Source: Desertimonas sp963772825
GTDB lineage: Bacteria > Actinomycetota > Acidimicrobiia > Acidimicrobiales > Ilumatobacteraceae
Assembly (NCBI GenBank): GCA_963772825.1
Contig: CAVYYX010000012.1
Span: 248,001 to 312,000 of the forward strand
DNA length: 64,000 nucleotides
Reading direction: 5' to 3'
Both the position numbers and the translations under genes were made by a program. The notes under the pieces are model-generated. The model was not told the origin of the DNA and made no database searches. It saw only the letters and a list, made by a program, of their open reading frames with translations. Shown in pieces: positions 60,229 through 64,000 of the stretch (position 1 is its first letter; every line of letters begins with the position of its first letter).

Positions 60229-60941
60229 ATGTCGCCAGGCGGTCGTCGCTGTCGCCCATTCTCGCCATCGAACATCGGAGGAGTTCGTCCGGCTGCTCGC
60301 CGAGGAGGGTTACGACGTCGTCTCCATCGCCGTGCGTCGATCGCTGATCGAAGAGCTGGCGACGATCGCCCCAGACGTCGTCGTCGTCGACGCTGCAGCA
60401 CGATGACTTCGACGTGTTGCGCTTGTGCCGCGACGTCCGTCTCTCGATGAGGACACGAATCGTCGTGCTGCCGCCGGCAAGTGCCGACGATCCGTGGGCG
60501 ATGGATGTGTTGCACGCCGGCGCCGACGAAGTTCTCGACGTCGCAGCCTCGGAGGCGATGGTCGTGCCCGGATGATGGCGACGTTCGCAGCGGACCGGTG
60601 CGTGATCGTGGGCCCGGGCAAGCTCGTCATCGGCGACCTCGTCGTCGACCTCGAGGGCCACTCGTGTGGTCATCGGCGGCGACATCGTGCGCTTTCCCCT
60701 GCGCTTGTTCCGCATGCTCGCCGAGCTGGCCCGCCGGCCGAACATCGTCGTGACGTGCGACGAGCTGCTCCACGACGTGTGGGGGGTCGACCCGCTCCCC
60801 GCCCACCGCCGCCGGCTGCGGGTGGCGGTGAGTGCGATCCGCAGCCTGCTCGGGCACGGACCGCAGCGACCGCGCATCGAGACGGTTGTGCGCGTCGGCT
60901 ATCGCCTGGTCACCACCTCGATGCCCGGCACGGCAGCTTGA
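60229..60941 (+). pseudogene. OmpR-family response regulator, possibly GlnR-like (at least three frameshifts)
   Basis: Receiver-like part: EEFVRLLAEEGYDVVSIAVR then ELATIAPDVVVVDAA with the phospho-acceptor-position Asp, HDDFDVLRLCRDVRL and RIVVLPPASADDPWAMDVLH. The C-terminal winged helix is intact: FPLRLFRMLAELARRPNIVV, ELLHDVWGVDPLP and RIETVVRVGYRLVTT. Frame changes occur near 60400, 60577 and 60665. The start is unclear; ATG 60229 or a GTG close by would do. GlnR, the nitrogen regulator of actinobacteria, is an OmpR-type protein with a degenerate receiver; being beside amt and a GlnR-like box makes it a candidate, but the family cannot be fixed from this damaged text. Confidence 0.65.
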
Positions 60942-61049
60942 CGGTCGCTCCGCAGTTTGGCAAGTGACCTGTCAGTCAGGATCGCTTGGGTCACCGAATT
61001 GGTCGTGTGTCGACCCGTCCGGTGACTCAGGCGTGACCATCGCGCAGCG

Positions 61050-61393
61050 CCGGCGCGCAGACTGGCCGTGGTCGTCAGCAGCAAGGGCATGGCGTCCACG
61101 AATCGCTCCGGTGGCATCGTCCATTCGATCGCCTCGCTCGCGTCGTCGGTCGGATCAGCGAAGAACTCGGCGCGATCTCCCGTTCATCCCGGCTTCGACG
61201 AGGCGCACCGGGACGCCTTCCAGCCAGTCGCTGAGGACGGTGTCGGTCGCCTCGCCCGTCCCGTCACGGACCCCCAACGTCGATCGCCATGCACGCCGTC
61301 GTCCTGGATCTCGACGGCGGGAAGGCGCTCACCCTGCATCGACTTCACGGGGTACCGCCAAAGCTGGGCGACCACCGCCTCACTCGACGTCAC
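61050..61393 (-). pseudogene. MOSC domain protein, truncated and frameshifted
   Basis: The N-terminal MOSC beta-barrel start is clear: VAQLWRYPVKSMQGERLPAV then VHGDRRWG. One base off near 61276 it continues VRDGTGEATDTVLSDWLEGV, and another shift leads to TMPPERFVDAMPLLLTTTAS. The rest of the MOSC domain, including the conserved Cys region, is missing, so the gene is a remnant. Start is probably GTG 61393, 28 bp after the YbaK-type stop on the same strand. MOSC proteins are linked to molybdenum cofactor sulphur transfer. It overlaps nothing else that is functional. Confidence 0.7.
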
Positions 61394-61421
61394 CGGCGTT
61401 CTGCGGCTCACCCTCGGCAGG

Positions 61422-61916
61422 CTAGATGGCGAGCCCGTCGACCACCTCGACGCCGGCCAACTCGAGCAGCATCGCCGGTGGCCCGACGACCTTGCATCGG
61501 CGGCTGCCTCCGCCGACGACGATTCGTTCCCGTTGGACCACCGCCGCGTCAACCCAGATCGGCAGGTCGTGCGGAACGGCGAACGGCGTGACCCCGCCGA
61601 TCGTCATGCCGGTGAGCGCCGTCGTCGTGTCGGCGGGAGCGAACGACGCCTTGCGCGTGCCGAGGCGCGCCCGGACCGCCTTGTTGACGTCGAGGCGGGT
61701 GTTCGCGAGCACCACGCACAGGGCAAAGCGCGGCGGATCGCTCTTGCCGATCACGACGATGGCGTTCGCCGAGTCTTCCAGCGCGTAGCCGTAGGCCGCG
61801 CAGAACGCTGCGGTGTCGGCGAGCTCGGGGTCGCAATCGACGATGTCCACGCCCGGCGTCGCCAACCCATCGACCCGTTGGCGAACGGCGGCTTCGATGG
61901 CGTCGTCCGCGCTCAC
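61422..61916 (-). CDS. YbaK/EbsC family aminoacyl-tRNA deacylase-like protein
   Basis: Protein of 164 residues with the YbaK editing-domain fold. Conserved stretches: ANAIVVIGKSDPPRFALCVV, RLDVNKAVRARLGTRKASFA with the conserved Lys, and ALTGMTIGGVTPFAVPHDLP, the GxxPxG-like region that closes the pocket. Family members hydrolyse mischarged Cys- or Ala-tRNA(Pro). GTG start at 61916, 2 bp after the LtrA-like stop, so the two are probably co-transcribed. Confidence 0.88.
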   Translation of the reverse strand: MSADDAIEAAVRQRVDGLATPGVDIVDCDPELADTAAFCAAYGYALEDSANAIVVIGKSDPPRFALCVVLANTRLDVNKAVRARLGTRKASFAPADTTTALTGMTIGGVTPFAVPHDLPIWVDAAVVQRERIVVGGGSRRCKVVGPPAMLLELAGVEVVDGLAI

Positions 61917-61918
61917 GA

Positions 61919-63139
61919 TCAGGCCACCTCCACGCCGAGGCGCCGGTCGAGCACGATCCCTTGGACGATCGTGCCGGCGACGAAAATCAGCGCCGTGCCG
62001 ACGATCGCCACGTACATCGGGGCAATCAACCCGAGCAGCAGCACGGACGCGAACTTGACGGCTTCGACGGGCAGCAGCCGGCGCTCGCGCACCGATCGCG
62101 CGTTGGCGACGGAGATCGTGAAGCCGCCGACCGCGACCGCAAGCGGGACGGTGATGGCGAGGGCGGCGACCCTGTCGGTGACGTCTGGTGATCCGGCGGC
62201 GGCGTCGACGGCGACGTGCACGCCGGCACCGAAGGCGGCCAGCCCGGCGAACACCGGGAGGTGGCCGTAGCCCCAGAAGAAGGCTCCGTGAAGCCGGTCG
62301 ATCTCCGGCTCGTCATCGCGGCCGAAGTAGCTCCACCACACGGCGAAGGCGATCACCAGCGCCGCGGCCGCCACGACCAGCACGTCGAAGTCGATGCCGA
62401 TGGCATCGATCGCCTCGCGCACGGCGACCGTCGACGACAGGATCACCTCGCCGAGGACGATGATCGTGAACAGGCCGAATCGTTCGGCGAGGTGTCCCGG
62501 GTGGAACTGCTGGGCGGGGGCGGCTCGCTCCGCCCAGAGTGGGATGGCGAGCTCGATGAGCGCGAGCACCGCGAAACTGGCGAGACCGACCGGCCGATCG
62601 TTGGGCAGGGCGAGGCGCAACAGCCACACCACCTGGACGGCCGTGATGCCGATGACGTAACGCAGTGCCCGGCGTCGATGGGCCGGTTGGTCGCGCGCTA
62701 CGCGCAGCCACATCCCGACGAGCCCGAGGCGCATCACGACGTAGCCGATCGTCATCGTCGTGAAGTCGAAGTGCTCCATCGCGTCGTGGACGCCGGCGGC
62801 GAGCACGAGCACGCCCGCCATCTGCACGAGCGTGAGCAAGCGGAACGGGACGTCATCGGAGTCATGGCCGCTGGCGAACCAGACGTAGGTCACCCATGCC
62901 CACCAGATGCCGAAGAAGGTGGCGGCGAATCCGATGACCCCATCGGCGAAGCGGCGCTCGACGATGAGGTGGTGCAGCTCCGACGAGAGCTGGGCGACGG
63001 CGACGACGAAGCACAGGTCGTAGAACAGTTCGAGCGAGGTGGCGGTGCGATGTGGCTCCTCGGCCCAGCGGACGACGGCCCCAGTGCGCCGGCCGGGACG
63101 CCGGATCGTCGAAGCGAGGATCGTCGAAGCACGCTCCAT
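61919..63139 (-). CDS. LtrA family membrane protein (low temperature requirement protein A)
   Basis: Membrane protein of 406 residues with about ten hydrophobic segments. The LtrA signature HRTATSLELFYDLCFVVAVA lies near residue 30, followed by FGIWWAWVTYVWFASGHDSD and FGLFTIIVLGEVILSSTVAV. Members are common in actinobacteria; the function is unknown despite the Listeria name. Likely first gene of a short minus-strand operon with the YbaK-type gene. ATG at 63139; the first 25 residues are basic and may be a longer-than-needed start, but no better one is visible. Confidence 0.9.
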   Translation of the reverse strand: MERASTILASTIRRPGRRTGAVVRWAEEPHRTATSLELFYDLCFVVAVAQLSSELHHLIVERRFADGVIGFAATFFGIWWAWVTYVWFASGHDSDDVPFRLLTLVQMAGVLVLAAGVHDAMEHFDFTTMTIGYVVMRLGLVGMWLRVARDQPAHRRRALRYVIGITAVQVVWLLRLALPNDRPVGLASFAVLALIELAIPLWAERAAPAQQFHPGHLAERFGLFTIIVLGEVILSSTVAVREAIDAIGIDFDVLVVAAAALVIAFAVWWSYFGRDDEPEIDRLHGAFFWGYGHLPVFAGLAAFGAGVHVAVDAAAGSPDVTDRVAALAITVPLAVAVGGFTISVANARSVRERRLLPVEAVKFASVLLLGLIAPMYVAIVGTALIFVAGTIVQGIVLDRRLGVEVA

Positions 63140-63145
63140 CGGCGG

Positions 63146-63670
63146 CTACACCCCGGTCTCGATCGGTGCGTCGGGCGCCCCGTCAGCGAGCAGCGAGGCG
63201 ACCAGGTGCGGGAGCTTCCGAGGGGCGAACAGTTCCGACTCCGTGGGCACGAACGATGCCAGCTCGTCCTGGGTCCACCAGCGGATCTCGTACAGGTTCT
63301 CGGCGCGCAGCTGCTCGACCGACAGTCGCGGTGCCGGCTCGAACGGTTCGACATTGACGAGATAGAAGCGGTCGTGCTGGCCGTCCCAGCAACCGTCGAG
63401 GAACGGGATGAGATGCACCCGCTCCCAGATCTGCGGGCCGATCGAGAAGTCATCGAGACCGAGTTCCTCGGCGAGCTCCCGGCGCAACGCGGCGGTCACG
63501 TCTTCGTCGGGCTCGATGCCCCCGCCGGGCGTTCCCCAGACAGAGATCGGGGCCAAACCAACCTCAGGTCGATCGGGAAAGTCCCAGCGCACAAGCAAGA
63601 TCCGAAGTTCCGGATCGATGATGACGGCACGTGCGGCCGAGCGGATTCTCAGCCCGTCCCCGAACGCCAC
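63146..63670 (-). CDS. Nudix hydrolase
   Basis: Protein of about 174 residues. The Nudix box reads GGGIEPDEDVTAALRRELAE followed by ELG, a close match to Gx5Ex7REUxEExGU. N-terminal IRSAARAVIIDPELRILLVR is typical of the family. The GTG at 63670 lies just after the DUF3039 stop; a GTG at 63691 overlapping that gene is the alternative. Substrate unknown. It is distinct from the Nudix at 48485. Confidence 0.88.
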   Translation of the reverse strand: MAFGDGLRIRSAARAVIIDPELRILLVRWDFPDRPEVGLAPISVWGTPGGGIEPDEDVTAALRRELAEELGLDDFSIGPQIWERVHLIPFLDGCWDGQHDRFYLVNVEPFEPAPRLSVEQLRAENLYEIRWWTQDELASFVPTESELFAPRKLPHLVASLLADGAPDAPIETGV

Positions 63671-63671
63671 G

Positions 63672-63977
63672 TCACTCGTCTGGGGTCTCACCGAGGCCGT
63701 CGTTGATCGCCCGGTAGAGGTCGTAGACCGATCGGCACTTCTGACACACGGGCAGCTGCTGGGGATCGCGCGACGGTACCCAGACGAACCCGCACAGCGC
63801 CTCTACCGGAGTTCCGTAGATCCGCGCCTCGAGCACCTTGGCGGCGGCCGATTCGCCGGGGCCGACCTTGACGATGTGGGCATGCTTCGGGTCGTCGGTG
63901 TCCGGTGTCGCGTCGACGTCGGGCCGCGTCTCGACGGGAGCGGTCACCAGTTGCGGTTGAGCCACCCCGCCAGTCAA
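63672..63977 (-). CDS. DUF3039 family protein
   Basis: Small protein of about 101 residues with DUF3039 features: HAHIVKVGPGESAAAKVLEA, then TPVEALCGFVWVPSRDPQQL and VCQKCRSVYDLYRA. The Cys in ALCG and the CxxC in VCQKC probably bind zinc. Conserved across actinobacteria, function unknown. The start may be TTG 63977 or GTG 63965; the sequence upstream reaches the window edge. Confidence 0.85.
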   Translation of the reverse strand: MTGGVAQPQLVTAPVETRPDVDATPDTDDPKHAHIVKVGPGESAAAKVLEARIYGTPVEALCGFVWVPSRDPQQLPVCQKCRSVYDLYRAINDGLGETPDE

Positions 63978-64000
63978 CCAGCCCGGACCGGCGCCTGGCG

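Noticed and set aside
61068..63706. Long plus-strand open frames over the YbaK, LtrA and Nudix genes
   Set aside because: Antisense to genes with clear motifs; composition is compositional noise.

Overview
The window reads as chromosomal DNA of a high-G+C actinomycete. Codons end almost always in G or C, GTG starts are common, and many genes overlap by ATGA or GTGA. Actinobacterial families recur: a DUF222/HNH protein, DUF3039, an ImuA/ImuB/DnaE2 mutasome, an RskA-type anti-sigma factor, a class F sortase, and a GlnR-like box. Several promoters have a TANNNT -10 box only 6-8 nt before the start codon, which implies leaderless mRNAs. The mix would suit an Acidimicrobiia-type lineage, but that placement is inference. 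I saw no tRNA, rRNA, CRISPR, transposase or prophage genes.

Layout. 1-5.5 kb: a zinc-type ABC transporter (znuA-znuB on the minus strand, znuC divergent) around a Zur-like palindrome; znuB is coupled to cystathionine beta-synthase and cystathionine gamma-synthase genes, and a GDT1-type cation transporter follows. 5.5-12.2 kb: a tightly coupled SWIM / DUF5691 / MoxR ATPase / DUF5682 / VWA operon resembling E. coli yehLMPQ. 12.2-15.3 kb: an aldo/keto reductase and two decayed genes (GH31 and DUF222-HNH). 15.4-23.4 kb: a minus-strand, eight-gene stress operon with an epimerase, ECF sigma factor, anti-sigma factor, SDR, FAD oxidoreductase, DUF1365, cyclopropane synthase and photolyase. 23.4-29.2 kb: an 89-bp tandem repeat, surface proteins (fasciclin, DUF4397, sortase) and an FtsX-type ABC exporter. 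29.2-34.2 kb: a XylFGH-like sugar importer and its LacI-family repressor with three matching operators.

34.3-44.7 kb: small membrane proteins, a lone Anbu proteasome-like protease, an acyl-CoA dehydrogenase, a Nfu-like protein, a hydroquinone-cleavage operon (HapC, HapD, SnoaL-like, maleylacetate reductase), a stand-alone CoxE-like VWA protein, and the SOS-controlled imuA-imuB pair. 44.9-50 kb: NfeD plus SPFH protein, DUF2510, GNAT, a DUF1269-like protein, Nudix, and a LigD-type polymerase domain. 50.1-55.9 kb: a sugar permease lacking a clear start, a NagZ-type GH3 enzyme, and dnaE2 with its own LexA-type promoter.

56-61.4 kb is the most unusual part. A CPA2 cation/proton antiporter is fused to a degenerate GlnD tail (no nucleotidyltransferase core, HD residues lost, two ACT domains kept). 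A GlnR-like box, an ammonium transporter and an OmpR-family regulator follow. Together they look like a nitrogen-responsive locus in which glutamine sensing may act directly on ion transport. This stretch also has a very high density of single-base frameshifts, so either the sequence is poor here or the genes are decaying. The window ends with a broken MOSC gene, a YbaK-type protein, an LtrA-family membrane protein, a Nudix hydrolase and a DUF3039 protein.
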